A stretch of 64,000 bases of DNA. Source: Sutcliffiella horikoshii (GTDB lineage: Bacteria; Bacillota; Bacilli; Bacillales; Bacillaceae_I). The first letter of the stretch is position 1. The number at the start of each line of letters is the position of its first letter. The notes beneath the pieces were generated by a model. The model saw only the letters and a list, made by a program, of their open reading frames with translations. It searched no databases and was not told the origin of the DNA. Positions 8,972 through 17,587 of the stretch are shown here, piece by piece. The position numbers and the translations under genes are program-made. The stretch spans positions 4,247,195-4,311,194 of the forward strand of contig NZ_CP082918.1 of NCBI RefSeq assembly GCF_019931755.1, written 5' to 3'.

Positions 8972-10219
8972 ATGAAAGAGCAAGTGTATCAAACAGAGCG
9001 TGAAGCGTATTATGCAAAGTTCCCTTCCTTTTGGAGCAATCTATATGATCAAGAATATGCCCTCTATTCTGTACACGAAATTGAGCCGGAAGAGGCTGAG
9101 AATATTTGGAATGTGGCCAATAGGGTTGGACGTATTTTCTCGAAGATGGCTAAGCTACTGCGGGGACTGGAGAAAGAAACTCTTCTGGAACTTGGGTATC
9201 CAAAAGAAACCATTCCATATCTATCAATCAAGGAGATAGTGGCTGAGTCCATTATATCCCGGGTGGACCTGGTTAAAACGAATGATACATATAAAGTATT
9301 GGAGATTAATAGTGACACGCCCACCTTTATTAAAGAATTATTTCAAATGAACGGGGAAGTGTGTAAAGAGTTTGGTCGGGTAGACCCTAATGGCAAAGAA
9401 GAAGAACGTCTAGGAAGAGCTGTAAAAAATGCAATTTTTGAGAGCTATCAGGTTTTGGAGAAAAAGGAGTTCCCGAACATTGTTTTCACTTCTCATGATG
9501 AAAATTTTGAGGATAAACAAACGGTATTATATTTAAAAGATATTTGTAGACTCCCATCCCAATATGTTCCCCTGCACAAGCTGAAAATCATTGAGGGGGA
9601 AGCTTTACTTGATGGGGAGGGGAGAAAAATTGATGTCCTGTATCGCCAAACCTTTCCAATTGAATCGCTCATTATGGATAAGGATCAGGAGACTGGCGCG
9701 AATGTGGGCCTTCAATTGTTGGAATTGGTGCGTTTAAAGAAGCTGGCCATCGTCAATCCATTGAGTGCTTTTCTTTTACAATCAAAGGCAGTGCAAGCGG
9801 TCATTTGGGGGCTTCATGAACAAAAGAGCGAATTTTTTACACAAGAGGAGCATAAGTGGATCAGTGAGTATTTCCTCGCAACCTATTTAGAGCCCACACC
9901 TTTCCTGTCAGCAGGTAAAAAATATGTGGAAAAGCCGACTTTTGGTAGAGAAGGCGATTCCGTCAAAATATATACAGCCACAGGGGAAAAGGTAGAGGAA
10001 GACCCAAACAACAGTTATGTTGACTATGTTCAAGTCTATCAAGAGTATGTGGATTTACCAGGAATTTCGTTTCAAACAGAAACTGGATGGAAAGATGGCC
10101 ATATGATGATTGGTGCATTTTTGGTGAATGAACAAGCAAGTGCATTTGGATATCGGTTAGGAAAACAGATCATCGATAATTTATCTTATTTTATGCCTGT
10201 AGGATTCAAAAAAATTTAA
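8972..10219 (+). CDS. Glutathionylspermidine synthetase-like ATP-grasp ligase
   Basis: 415 residues similar to YgiC/YjfC, stand-alone versions of the C-terminal ATP-grasp domain of glutathionylspermidine synthetase. Visible signatures are KVLEINSDTPTFIKELF (substrate/Mg region), DVLYRQTFPIE, and the nucleotide-binding segment VEKPTFGREGDSVKIY. The family joins the C-terminal Gly carboxylate of glutathione to an amine; the substrate of stand-alone members is unknown and Bacillus lacks glutathione. The gene starts five bases after the lipoprotein stop and is followed closely by a DUF350 gene, so the three form one operon. Confidence 0.87.
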   Translation: MKEQVYQTEREAYYAKFPSFWSNLYDQEYALYSVHEIEPEEAENIWNVANRVGRIFSKMAKLLRGLEKETLLELGYPKETIPYLSIKEIVAESIISRVDLVKTNDTYKVLEINSDTPTFIKELFQMNGEVCKEFGRVDPNGKEEERLGRAVKNAIFESYQVLEKKEFPNIVFTSHDENFEDKQTVLYLKDICRLPSQYVPLHKLKIIEGEALLDGEGRKIDVLYRQTFPIESLIMDKDQETGANVGLQLLELVRLKKLAIVNPLSAFLLQSKAVQAVIWGLHEQKSEFFTQEEHKWISEYFLATYLEPTPFLSAGKKYVEKPTFGREGDSVKIYTATGEKVEEDPNNSYVDYVQVYQEYVDLPGISFQTETGWKDGHMMIGAFLVNEQASAFGYRLGKQIIDNLSYFMPVGFKKI

Positions 10220-10231
10220 GGAGTGATTGGA

Positions 10232-10630
10232 ATGGGAAGCTATTTAGCAGCTTTTGGTTTATATGCAGGAACAGCGTTTGTTCTTTTGTTTGTTGGTTTA
10301 TTTTTGTTTGATTTAACTTCTAGGAATGAGAAAATAAAGCTTGTTTCACAAGGAAATACAACGGCAGCACTTGTGATGGGGGGAAAATTACTCGGTTTGG
10401 CATTTGTCATCGGGTCAGCCATCGCACATTCCGTATCTTTTTGGGACATGGTAATTTGGGGAGTTATTGGTATCGTGGCGCAAATCGTCTTTTACATACT
10501 AGCTGAAGTGGTCACAATCAATTACAGCATTAAAGATGCAATCAATGAGGATCGTGTGTCTGTAGGAATCTTATTGATGATGTTCTCCTTGTCTATTGGT
10601 TGGATTATTGCCAGTTCGTTAACGTATTAA
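10232..10630 (+). CDS. DUF350 membrane protein (YjfL-like)
   Basis: 132 residues with four hydrophobic segments: residues about 5-25, 45-65, 72-95 and 108-130. The pattern FDLTSRNEKIKLVSQGNTTAALVMGGKLLGLAFVIGSAI and the loop EVVTINYSIKDAINEDRVSVGI fit DUF350. Function is unknown; in E. coli yjfL sits close to yjfM and yjfC. I start at ATG 10232 (eight bases after AAGGAG) and not at GTG 10223, which would overlap that site. It is the last gene of the three-gene operon. Confidence 0.83.
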   Translation: MGSYLAAFGLYAGTAFVLLFVGLFLFDLTSRNEKIKLVSQGNTTAALVMGGKLLGLAFVIGSAIAHSVSFWDMVIWGVIGIVAQIVFYILAEVVTINYSIKDAINEDRVSVGILLMMFSLSIGWIIASSLTY

Positions 10631-10639
10631 AAAAAGAAG

Positions 10640-10676
10640 AGCACAAAGCAATCTTTACGACGCTTTGTGCTTTTTC
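10640..10676. terminator. Bidirectional terminator between DUF350 and K+ channel genes
   Basis: AGCACAAAGC / GCTTTGTGCT, a perfect 10-bp stem with TTTTTC on the plus side and a T-rich tail on the minus side. It ends both convergent transcripts. Confidence 0.88.
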
Positions 10677-10679
10677 TAT

Positions 10680-11705
10680 TTAACCCGCTTTAAACTTTGA
10701 TTCGTAGGTATCCTTATCACAAATGATATAGAGCTTTGCGCCGCTTGGAATTTTCTCATCCAACCTTCTATTAATATTCAAGTCTTTTCCGTTTGATAAA
10801 AGAGTTGCTCCTTTTTCAAGGATTTCATGAAAAGCTTGTTTATATGTGATCCAAGAAGGGTCTGCAGCAATTTCATAAATATTATCTCCATGCATTCTGC
10901 TCGTTAATTGGCTAAAAAGATGCGTGGACCCATTATATAAGGTTGCCTTTGCCATTAAGCGAGATGCGGTTTCACCAGAGATAACAAACTCGTCTACATT
11001 AGCATGGGAGAAATTCGGGATGCTTTTTTCTTTTCTGATTTCTACGATTGTATAAATATTTTTGTTATGTAATTTTGAAAGCCGTTCTACAGAGGATGCG
11101 ACCAGCAATGTTTTCCCATCCGAAAGGGAAGCATCTTCTATCATGTCGTCTGAAAATATAGTCACTGATTTTGCTTCAAGAACGTTCGCCTTTAACAAAA
11201 CAGCGTCCTCACTCGCATCTCCTTGTACGTAATCAACCTCTAAATCACAAGGATTTGTTTTTTTAGAATCTATTAAGACGATCTGGGCGTTCTGATTATC
11301 CTCCAAGATTTCTGTCATTGCTCTTTCTGTCTTCTCTGTCCAGCCAACAAAGATAAAATGATTGGTCTTTTTACTAGTCAATTTACCATGCTCCTTCCAC
11401 TTGCTATACAAAGATAATAGATTAACAACTTTTCCAATTAGAACACCAATTAGCCCAATGCCAAAGATGAATAAAAACATGGCAAAACTCTTTCCTGCAA
11501 CTGTTACCGGAGACACATCCCCGTATCCGACCGTAGTAACAGTGGTCATCGTCCACCATAAACCTTCAAATACGGTAGGAAAAGTCGCCGGTTCTAAAAG
11601 ATGCATGATGAGTGAACTTCCCGCAATAACCAGAATGGAAATTAGAACAATAGCAAAATTATTTGTTTTAATGACACTCTTAAATACTCTCTGTAATATC
11701 CACAC
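10680..11705 (-). CDS. Two-TM potassium channel with RCK (TrkA-N) domain
   Basis: 341 residues. A first membrane helix (about 17-37), a pore loop with the selectivity filter TTVGYGD, and a second helix (about 73-98) are followed by a cytoplasmic RCK domain that begins HFIFVGWTEKTERAM and passes through DYVQGDASEDAVLLKANV. This is the MthK/YugO layout of ligand-gated K+ channels. A GTG at 11705 is eight bases after AAGGGGTG. The gene is convergent with the lipoprotein/ligase/DUF350 operon and shares its terminator. An actual functional link is inference. Confidence 0.9.
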   Translation of the reverse strand: MWILQRVFKSVIKTNNFAIVLISILVIAGSSLIMHLLEPATFPTVFEGLWWTMTTVTTVGYGDVSPVTVAGKSFAMFLFIFGIGLIGVLIGKVVNLLSLYSKWKEHGKLTSKKTNHFIFVGWTEKTERAMTEILEDNQNAQIVLIDSKKTNPCDLEVDYVQGDASEDAVLLKANVLEAKSVTIFSDDMIEDASLSDGKTLLVASSVERLSKLHNKNIYTIVEIRKEKSIPNFSHANVDEFVISGETASRLMAKATLYNGSTHLFSQLTSRMHGDNIYEIAADPSWITYKQAFHEILEKGATLLSNGKDLNINRRLDEKIPSGAKLYIICDKDTYESKFKAG

Positions 11706-11722
11706 TTCAAATCACCCCTTTA

Positions 11723-12781
11723 TTACCCTACTTCTGCCAAAACAATCCGGTTTCTCCCGCCATTTTTTGCTGTATAAAGCAGTTTATCTACTTTTTCCAC
11801 TAATAGGTCGGGGCGTTCTCCGTCTTGCTTGCCAGAGCCAAAGCTCATCGTGACGGAGAATGGCTCCCCATTATCATAGAATAGATGGCTTGCTACTGCT
11901 TGTTTAATTTCATCAAGAATTTCTTTTACCTCAAATTCATTTTTGTAATAGAGGATGAGCGCAAATTCCTCTCCCCCATAGCGGAAAGCCTTTCCCTGCT
12001 TGTTAGATAGAACAGAGGTTAGAATCTCCCCAATCTGCCTCAGCACTTTGTCTCCTGTAACATGTCCATATTGATCATTAATCAATTTAAATTTATCAAT
12101 GTCAGTCAAAGCTAGGTAAAACTCTTTTTCTTTTTCCAGGTCATTTCGCAGGCATTCTTGAAAGGAACGGTGATTTGCTAGATTGGTAAGGTAATCGCGA
12201 TTTGCCGCTTCCACCAGCAAGCTATTCTCCCAATGGTGTTTCCGTTCTCTAGAAACAATGATACCTCCTAATCCACCTATCAGGAGTAAAAAGAACACGG
12301 CACTATAATAGTCAATCATGCTATGTAATGAAGTTGGGTCTTGCGCCTGAACGAAAAAAATAATGGAGTAAACAAGCGTAAAGAAACCGGCTGCAATCAT
12401 ACCACCGAGAAAACGCCAGTAAACCGCCACATGTAAAATAATTAGGTAAGCTAACGGAAAAAGCGGACTCTCCAAGCCTCCAGTTAATGGGACCAAGGCT
12501 GAAAACGCCACAAAATCAAAAAACGGGCCACACTTTGTCATCATGACGTACATCTTTGATCCTTCAGGTGTCTTATGTAAATAGTAATCTGATATTCCCA
12601 TATATAGAAAACCAAAAATGACTAATAATACAAATAAAAAAATCTTCCATTCAACAGGGTTTTCCATGTTCTGAACCGCAAAAACCACTATCGACAAAAC
12701 AAGAAAAAACCAACGCAAAGAAGAAAAAATAATCTCCAGTGCATGATGAGACTGGTAAGCATTCTTTAAAAAAGCATTCAT
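11723..12781 (-). CDS. Membrane-bound diguanylate cyclase (GGDEF)
   Basis: About 352 residues: six or so membrane helices in the first 180, then a GGDEF domain. The domain shows RDYLTNLANHRSF, DIDKFKLINDQYGHVTGDKVL and the active-site signature FRYGGEEFALI, so it should make c-di-GMP. The product-inhibition I-site (RxxD five residues before GGEEF) is missing; the segment reads NKQGKAF. I chose ATG 12781 after AGGA; GTG 12790 overlaps that site. The stop lies 17 bases before the K+ channel start, on the same strand. Confidence 0.9.
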   Translation of the reverse strand: MNAFLKNAYQSHHALEIIFSSLRWFFLVLSIVVFAVQNMENPVEWKIFLFVLLVIFGFLYMGISDYYLHKTPEGSKMYVMMTKCGPFFDFVAFSALVPLTGGLESPLFPLAYLIILHVAVYWRFLGGMIAAGFFTLVYSIIFFVQAQDPTSLHSMIDYYSAVFFLLLIGGLGGIIVSRERKHHWENSLLVEAANRDYLTNLANHRSFQECLRNDLEKEKEFYLALTDIDKFKLINDQYGHVTGDKVLRQIGEILTSVLSNKQGKAFRYGGEEFALILYYKNEFEVKEILDEIKQAVASHLFYDNGEPFSVTMSFGSGKQDGERPDLLVEKVDKLLYTAKNGGRNRIVLAEVG

Positions 12782-12840
12782 AACGTCCACATCCTGTAAA
12801 AAACTTATACCTCTTCATTATAAAGGAAAACCGGGCAGAA

Positions 12841-12862
12841 GGGACAGGCACAGCGACCCATC
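12841..12862 (+). repeat. Short REP-like sequence, copy 1
   Basis: GGGACAGGCACAGCGACCCAT. It belongs to a degenerate set of GGGACAGG...(G)RCCCAT sequences in gaps of this window (also near 15464, 16314 and 26806). Confidence 0.5.
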
Positions 12863-12895
12863 AAGGAAAGAAATTTTTTAAAGGGAGGCATTTCT

Positions 12896-13786
12896 TTATG
12901 CTGCTCTATTTTCCCCTTTTCTAGCAGAATTCCTTGATGCCCCTATCAACAATCCAATCCCCAGCATCAAGAGAACCATTCCCATCCAAGAAGTAGCATT
13001 CAAGTTTTCCCCCAACAGAAACACCCCGAATAAAGCTGCCGTCAACGGCTCTGCCAAAGCCAGGGTTACCGCCGTGGAAGAGGAAACATAAATAAGGCCC
13101 TTCCCAAAAAGAAAATAGGCTACCCCTGTTGTCATCACCCCAAGATAGAGAACAATGCTCCAGCCGCGGACATCCGCTATCCATGACATTTCAAATATAA
13201 ACAAAAACGGCGCTAAAAAGACGGCGCTTAACGTAAATACAACCGCGACAATGGAAAGGGACGGGAATTTCCCCACAAGGTCCCGACTAACGATGGTATA
13301 TACGGCAAACGAAAGCCCGGCCCCTAATGCCATTAATACCCCCACAGGATCCACCACGACAGAATCCTTATTCAAAAAGAGCATCAGACAGCCTAAGATG
13401 GACAAAAAAGTAGAACTCCACCAAATTCTACTCGGACACCTTTTAAGAAAGAGCCATTCGAGAAAACCCGATAACACCGGAGCACTACCTATCGCAACCA
13501 CCGTACCAATCGCCACCCCTGTAATCGTCACGGCAGTAAAAAACAGCGGCTGAAACAACGCCATGCTTAACGCAGCAAGAATCGTCACCCGGAGTGGCCA
13601 GTTCTTCAAGCTCAACCCGCCAGTCAGAAAAACAAGAATCAATAAAAAAACGCCCCCAACCGCTAAGCGGGCAGCCCCAACCGCCACCGGATGCGCTGCT
13701 TCAGGCGCAAAAGTCTGCGCCGTCCCGGTAGTCCCCCATAGGACAGCGGCAAATAAAATAAGAAAAGGAGCTAGTTTTTCGTTCAA
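12896..13786 (-). CDS. EamA-family (DMT) transporter
   Basis: About 296 residues with ten hydrophobic helices in two EamA repeats. The first starts LAPFLILFAAVLWGTTGTAQTFAP; the second is around VDPVGVLMALGAGLSFAVYTIVSRDLV. It ends in a short basic tail, as DMT exporters do. The substrate cannot be read from sequence. The start is uncertain: TTG 13786 has GGTGA five bases upstream, while GTG 13795 lacks a good ribosome site. A second EamA gene is at 26844 and a fragment of a third near 21510. Confidence 0.87.
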   Translation of the reverse strand: MNEKLAPFLILFAAVLWGTTGTAQTFAPEAAHPVAVGAARLAVGGVFLLILVFLTGGLSLKNWPLRVTILAALSMALFQPLFFTAVTITGVAIGTVVAIGSAPVLSGFLEWLFLKRCPSRIWWSSTFLSILGCLMLFLNKDSVVVDPVGVLMALGAGLSFAVYTIVSRDLVGKFPSLSIVAVVFTLSAVFLAPFLFIFEMSWIADVRGWSIVLYLGVMTTGVAYFLFGKGLIYVSSSTAVTLALAEPLTAALFGVFLLGENLNATSWMGMVLLMLGIGLLIGASRNSARKGENRAA

Positions 13787-13813
13787 AGCCCTCACCTCAT
13801 ACCAATTTATTCT

Positions 13814-14095
13814 CTATTTCTCCAAAAGCTTATACTTCTCCTTCAACGAAGCAGGTGCCATCTTCACGATCCGCTCCAACACAAACGTTACCACCATCAC
13901 ATCATCTAACACACCAAAAACCAGAAGATAATCCGGAATTAAGTCGAAAGGGAAAATCACATAAGCGAGCAGGAGCACCACACCAACTATCTTTTTCGCC
14001 CCCGATACTTCTCCTGATCTAAAATAATCTATTAAAAAAGGAATGAACCTCCAAAAGGTAAAGATGAACTTCAAACGCCTGACAAACTTCCACAT
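13814..14095 (-). CDS. YkvA family (DUF1232) small membrane protein
   Basis: 93 residues. The core AYVIFPFDLIPDYLLVFGVLDDVMVV is the DUF1232 signature (PxDxIPD...GxxDD). One or two hydrophobic segments flank it, and the N-terminus is basic. No function is known. A perfect AAAGGAGG lies eight bases before the ATG at 14095. The gap to the EamA gene is small, so the two may be co-transcribed. Confidence 0.88.
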   Translation of the reverse strand: MWKFVRRLKFIFTFWRFIPFLIDYFRSGEVSGAKKIVGVVLLLAYVIFPFDLIPDYLLVFGVLDDVMVVTFVLERIVKMAPASLKEKYKLLEK

Positions 14096-14271
14096 GCTAG
14101 GGACCTCCTTTGGGTGTGGGTTGAAGAGACAGTTTCATGCTCAGGTAAAATACAAATCAAGAAAAATGAAATCATTATTAGGGGTAGAAATAGCGTTCGG
14201 GCAGATATTTCCCGTGTATGATAAATCACCACCGGAATATCCGTTTAAGATTAATGAAGTGATAAGCGTAT

Positions 14272-14304
14272 AAACAGCGGGAATCTACATTCGCCGCTGT
14301 TTTA
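14272..14304 (-). terminator. Hairpin after the DHFR-like gene
   Basis: AAACAGCGG / CCGCTGTTT, nine perfect pairs, directly downstream of the stop at 14315. The T tail is short, so its efficiency is uncertain. Confidence 0.5.
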
Positions 14305-14314
14305 TATATTGTCC

Positions 14315-14881
14315 TTAACTACTCCTATGGTAAGTTAATTGTACTACGCCAGAGGAAAATGTTCTTGTTAGAACCAATTTCAAGTTTAATCTTTCTTTGA
14401 TACTAACAAAAAGCGGTTTTCCTTGTCCCAGAACAACAGGGTGGACAGACAACCTGAATTCATCGACGAGTCCTAAATTTATGAAAGTGGTAATTAGACT
14501 TGCTCCTCCATAGAGCCATATGTCTTTACCGGTCTTTTCCTTTAACTTCAATACCTCTTCTCGAATATTTTCATTGATAAATATCGCTTCATTATCTGTT
14601 CCTTTTTGTGTCTTGGAAAACACATACTTCTCTTTACTATGGACCAAGTTCCACATTTCTTTATCTATCTCGGAATCTTCGGTTTTGGGGATATATTGAC
14701 CCCATAAATCGTAACTTTTTCTTCCATACAGGATCGTATCAATTTCATTTAAAAATTTGGTGAACTCCATATCAGGATCCATAATGCACCAGTCTACTTC
14801 ACCATTGATTCCTTCAATAAAACCATCTAAAGTAACGGCTAAATCTAAAATAATTCTTCTTTGCGTAATGTTTTGGGCCAT
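14315..14881 (-). CDS. Dihydrofolate reductase-like protein (RibD C-terminal fold, YyaP-like)
   Basis: 188 residues. LDLAVTLDGFIEGINGEVDW at the start, DTILYGRKSYDLWG in the middle and DIWLYGGASLITTFINLGLVDEFRLSVHPVVLGQGKPLF near the end are typical of the RibD-C/DHFR-like group. This group binds NADPH; most members have no proven substrate and are not the housekeeping DHFR. It resembles B. subtilis YyaP, which also lies near the origin (from memory). AGGAGG is seven bases before ATG 14881. Confidence 0.87.
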   Translation of the reverse strand: MAQNITQRRIILDLAVTLDGFIEGINGEVDWCIMDPDMEFTKFLNEIDTILYGRKSYDLWGQYIPKTEDSEIDKEMWNLVHSKEKYVFSKTQKGTDNEAIFINENIREEVLKLKEKTGKDIWLYGGASLITTFINLGLVDEFRLSVHPVVLGQGKPLFVSIKERLNLKLVLTRTFSSGVVQLTYHRSS

Positions 14882-14964
14882 TGTTTATCCTCCTGTTTGT
14901 GGGATAAAAGGTCATTTCAGTCGACATGTGTTGCTTTAAAGTAAACGTGGACGGAATTATCCTT

Positions 14965-15441
14965 TTAACCCTTCTTATATTTATTTAATAACTCTTCCGG
15001 GATATGACAGTAATCATCTGGACATCTCGTTAGCCTATCTTGATGCTCCTCTGCACTTCTCACATAGTTTGTGAGTGGTAGTACTTCCACGACAATACGA
15101 TCACGATCAGCTCTATTATTGATAAAAGTCCTCGCCTCTTCCAAATGTTCAGGATTCTCACTATACACTCCCGTTCTGTATTTCTCCCCAACATCCTCTC
15201 CTTGTTGATTTAAACTATACGGATCAATTATTTCAAAGTAATATTCCATTAATCTTGTTAGAGTTACAACATACGGATCAAACTCCGTTTTTACACATTC
15301 CGCATACCCATCATACTCACCCTTAAGCGTATGACCTGTGCCATTCGCTCTTCCCGCTTCCGTAAACGTAACTCCTGGCAACGTTTTAATAAATGCCTGT
15401 ACACCCCAAAGACATCCACCTGCAAAATATACTACTTCCAT
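14965..15441 (-). CDS. msrA: Peptide-methionine (S)-S-oxide reductase, MsrA family
   Basis: 158 residues. The N-terminal catalytic-Cys motif is FAGGCLWGVQAF (GCLW where GCFW is usual). EYDGYAECVKTEFDP and YYFEIIDPYSLNQQGEDVGEKYRTGVYS follow, as in MsrA. It repairs methionine sulfoxide by a Cys-sulfenate mechanism. The C-terminus carries RCPDDYC, which may supply resolving cysteines. AAAGGAG precedes the ATG at 15441. The Phe-to-Leu change beside the catalytic Cys marks it as a divergent member. Confidence 0.85.
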   Translation of the reverse strand: MEVVYFAGGCLWGVQAFIKTLPGVTFTEAGRANGTGHTLKGEYDGYAECVKTEFDPYVVTLTRLMEYYFEIIDPYSLNQQGEDVGEKYRTGVYSENPEHLEEARTFINNRADRDRIVVEVLPLTNYVRSAEEHQDRLTRCPDDYCHIPEELLNKYKKG

Positions 15442-15463
15442 GTTGTCACTCCTTTTGGGTTGA

Positions 15464-15487
15464 GGGGACAGGCACGACGGCCCATCT
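15464..15487 (+). repeat. Short REP-like sequence, copy 2
   Basis: GGGGACAGGCACGACGGCCC followed by ATCT, between msrA and the TSUP gene. Confidence 0.5.
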
Positions 15488-15501
15488 ACACCTTCATTTG
15501 T

Positions 15502-16224
15502 TCACAATAATCCCAAACTCTCGACCAATAAGTAAATTCCTGTAAATATTAAGATTATATATGTAAATATAAGAAAAATCCTTTGATTAATCCATTTAAA
15601 TAATAGTTGTCCTAAATACAAGCCCACAAATACCAAAGGCAAGCCCCATAAGCTTGATACCCAGACTGTCTTGTTTGTTCCAACAAAGATTATTTGAATG
15701 ACTAAGCTAACGAGGTAAATAAATAGAAAAAAAGCCAGCGTAGTACCTCTTAATTTTTCTTTTTCGGTATTTGTCCCTGAAAAATATAATAATAAAGGTG
15801 GCCCAGGCATCCCTATACTTGTCGTGAACAAACCTGATAGTCCGCCTACAAACAAATCCCTCTTCTTATTTTGTATAATACGAAACTTTAGGACGAGCAT
15901 TACTGTCAGCACCAAAATAATAAGACTCACTGCTAACTTCAATCTATCTATATCAATTAACAGGAAGATTACTGTTCCGATGGGCAGACCCGTAACGCTT
16001 CCTGCCACAAACCTTCCAAGTATCCCAAGATCAATATCATTTCTAATTTTCATTATTAAGGCAATGGATATGATCAAAGACAAAATTAAGTTAATTTGAA
16101 TGGCTTCACTAGGTTCAAATAGTAAAAGAAGAAACGGAGTAGCCAAAATGGAAAACCCAAAACCTGTACTCGTTTGAAGTACAGAAGCAATAAAAATGAT
16201 TAAAATAAATGCTATTATCTCCAT
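15502..16224 (-). CDS. TSUP (TauE/SafE) family anion permease
   Basis: About 240 residues with eight or so hydrophobic helices in two repeats. The first begins IAFILIIFIASVLQTSTGFGFSILATPF; the second contains GLSGLFTTSIGMPGPPLLLYF. These are the paired TauE/SafE signatures. The family exports sulfite, sulfoacetate or other organosulfur anions; which one is unknown here. I prefer ATG 16224 to GTG 16242, which has no ribosome site. It lies just upstream of msrA, which is suggestive but not proof of a sulfur-related role. Confidence 0.85.
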   Translation of the reverse strand: MEIIAFILIIFIASVLQTSTGFGFSILATPFLLLLFEPSEAIQINLILSLIISIALIMKIRNDIDLGILGRFVAGSVTGLPIGTVIFLLIDIDRLKLAVSLIILVLTVMLVLKFRIIQNKKRDLFVGGLSGLFTTSIGMPGPPLLLYFSGTNTEKEKLRGTTLAFFLFIYLVSLVIQIIFVGTNKTVWVSSLWGLPLVFVGLYLGQLLFKWINQRIFLIFTYIILIFTGIYLLVESLGLL

Positions 16225-16313
16225 AGCACACCCGCTTTCCACAGAACAAAAATAAAGATACCGTTAGTAAACAGTATCTCCATTACAATTAGTTTAACAT
16301 TTCATATGGGTTG

Positions 16314-16347
16314 TGGGGACAGGTTCCTTGGTCCATCTACCCTTTAA
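16314..16347 (+). repeat. Short REP-like sequence, copy 3
   Basis: GGGGACAGGTTCCTTGGTCC plus ATCTACCCTTTAAAGC. The right part (CTTTAAAGCGTAGACGG) resembles the gap sequence near 14933-14955, so longer related pieces are scattered here. Confidence 0.5.
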
Positions 16348-16393
16348 AGCGTAGACGGCCTGAATTACCTTTCCCCTTGTACTTATTAATCTG

Positions 16394-17587
16394 TTAAAAT
16401 CCAGGAGTACGCGAACTTAAAGGAATATCCTCATATCTTTCAGGGTCAAGTTCGTTTACAGTACCATCGGCTACTCCGTTAATGATTCCCATCAGGCCTG
16501 TTTCCACTGTTTTTACCAGCTGACCTTTTTTCTTTTGCCCAAAATTCTGTGTTTGGCCGCTTACTTCGAAGAGGACGGTTCCGCTTCCGTTTAATGCAAA
16601 GGAACCAAGGGCCGTTCCAGGTAGGTCAATATTTTGATCATATAAAGAAATATTGGTAAAGACCGATTCCCCTTTTGCCTGCAGGGCATCATAGAGGGCC
16701 AGGTTCAATTGACGGGAGAAGTCGATGTCATAATTATCTGCATAGGCCTCATACTTTTCGCCGCCAGGTCTGTTAGGATCAGTGACAAATTTACCTGAAA
16801 TCGACATGGTCACCCTATCATCTGTCCCTTCAATATATGGAAATCCTTGGTGATGAAGGTCAACGAAAACATCCACATTCCCATACTCCGCCTTTAATTC
16901 TTTGTACACATCTCTTACTGTCTGCGCTTCCGGTGTAATGTACCAACCATAAGCATTGGATGCACCAGGGAAATCCTCTGGCTGTGGAACATAGTCCAGG
17001 TCAGGGTTAAAATCACGATTCACGTCAAAGCCTGGGTTCTGGTCATAATTCCAAATTCCAGGATAGGCATAATAGTTCCATGCAGGCGAGACTCCCGCAA
17101 GCTGAGGAAATGCTGCCACGACCTCTGTCCATTCCATTTCATTACCACGACGACTCAATTCAGAACCATCCACGTTCAGCATAGGGATTACCACAATCGT
17201 AAGCTCTTCCAAAATTCTATTTACTTCTGGAGAATTGCTGGAACCAAGCTTTTGTAAAATGTTGAGGAGCGCGACCGTACCTGTTTTCTCGTTCCCATGA
17301 ATTTCACTTTGAATCAGAACTACCTTATCGCCATGACCTACAGAAGCCTTATAAATGCCACGACCCTGATTCGTATAACCAGCAGTCTCCACTGTTACTT
17401 TTCCTTGGCTTGTTTGTTGAATCTGCTCTAATTTATTTCCAAGTTCCTCATAATTGATATACCCATTAATAGGTAGGGTTTCTCCCGGCTGCGGACTTGG
17501 CCCCGGATCAGCAGAACCTATCGTCGGTACAGCCAGTAAGGAAGCTGCCAAAGCTGTTGAACTTAAAATTTTCCAAACCTTATTCAT
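16394..17587 (-). CDS. Secreted M14-family zinc carboxypeptidase
   Basis: 397 residues with a clear signal peptide (MNKVWKIL, then a hydrophobic core ending GSA). The M14 zinc site is visible: IQSEIHGNEKTG (His and Glu ligands) and VFVDLHHQGF (third His). The catalytic Glu is in TVLFEVSGQ. NVDGSELSRRGN and the long WNYYAYPGIWNYDQNPGFDVNRDFNPD insert fit Bacillus members of the family. It should trim peptides outside the cell. ATG 17587 follows GGAGGG by seven bases. Confidence 0.9.
   Translation of the reverse strand: MNKVWKILSSTALAASLLAVPTIGSADPGPSPQPGETLPINGYINYEELGNKLEQIQQTSQGKVTVETAGYTNQGRGIYKASVGHGDKVVLIQSEIHGNEKTGTVALLNILQKLGSSNSPEVNRILEELTIVVIPMLNVDGSELSRRGNEMEWTEVVAAFPQLAGVSPAWNYYAYPGIWNYDQNPGFDVNRDFNPDLDYVPQPEDFPGASNAYGWYITPEAQTVRDVYKELKAEYGNVDVFVDLHHQGFPYIEGTDDRVTMSISGKFVTDPNRPGGEKYEAYADNYDIDFSRQLNLALYDALQAKGESVFTNISLYDQNIDLPGTALGSFALNGSGTVLFEVSGQTQNFGQKKKGQLVKTVETGLMGIINGVADGTVNELDPERYEDIPLSSRTPGF

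Noticed and set aside
13155..13553. 132-codon plus-strand open frame inside the EamA gene
   Set aside because: Antisense shadow of conserved transporter helices.
14207..14222. Shared motif GGCAGATATTTGCCC at 14200 and 20970
   Set aside because: Two short partial matches only; too little to call a repeat family.
14043..14273. 76-codon plus-strand open frame
   Set aside because: Overlaps the DUF1232 gene start, has no ribosome site and no recognisable features.
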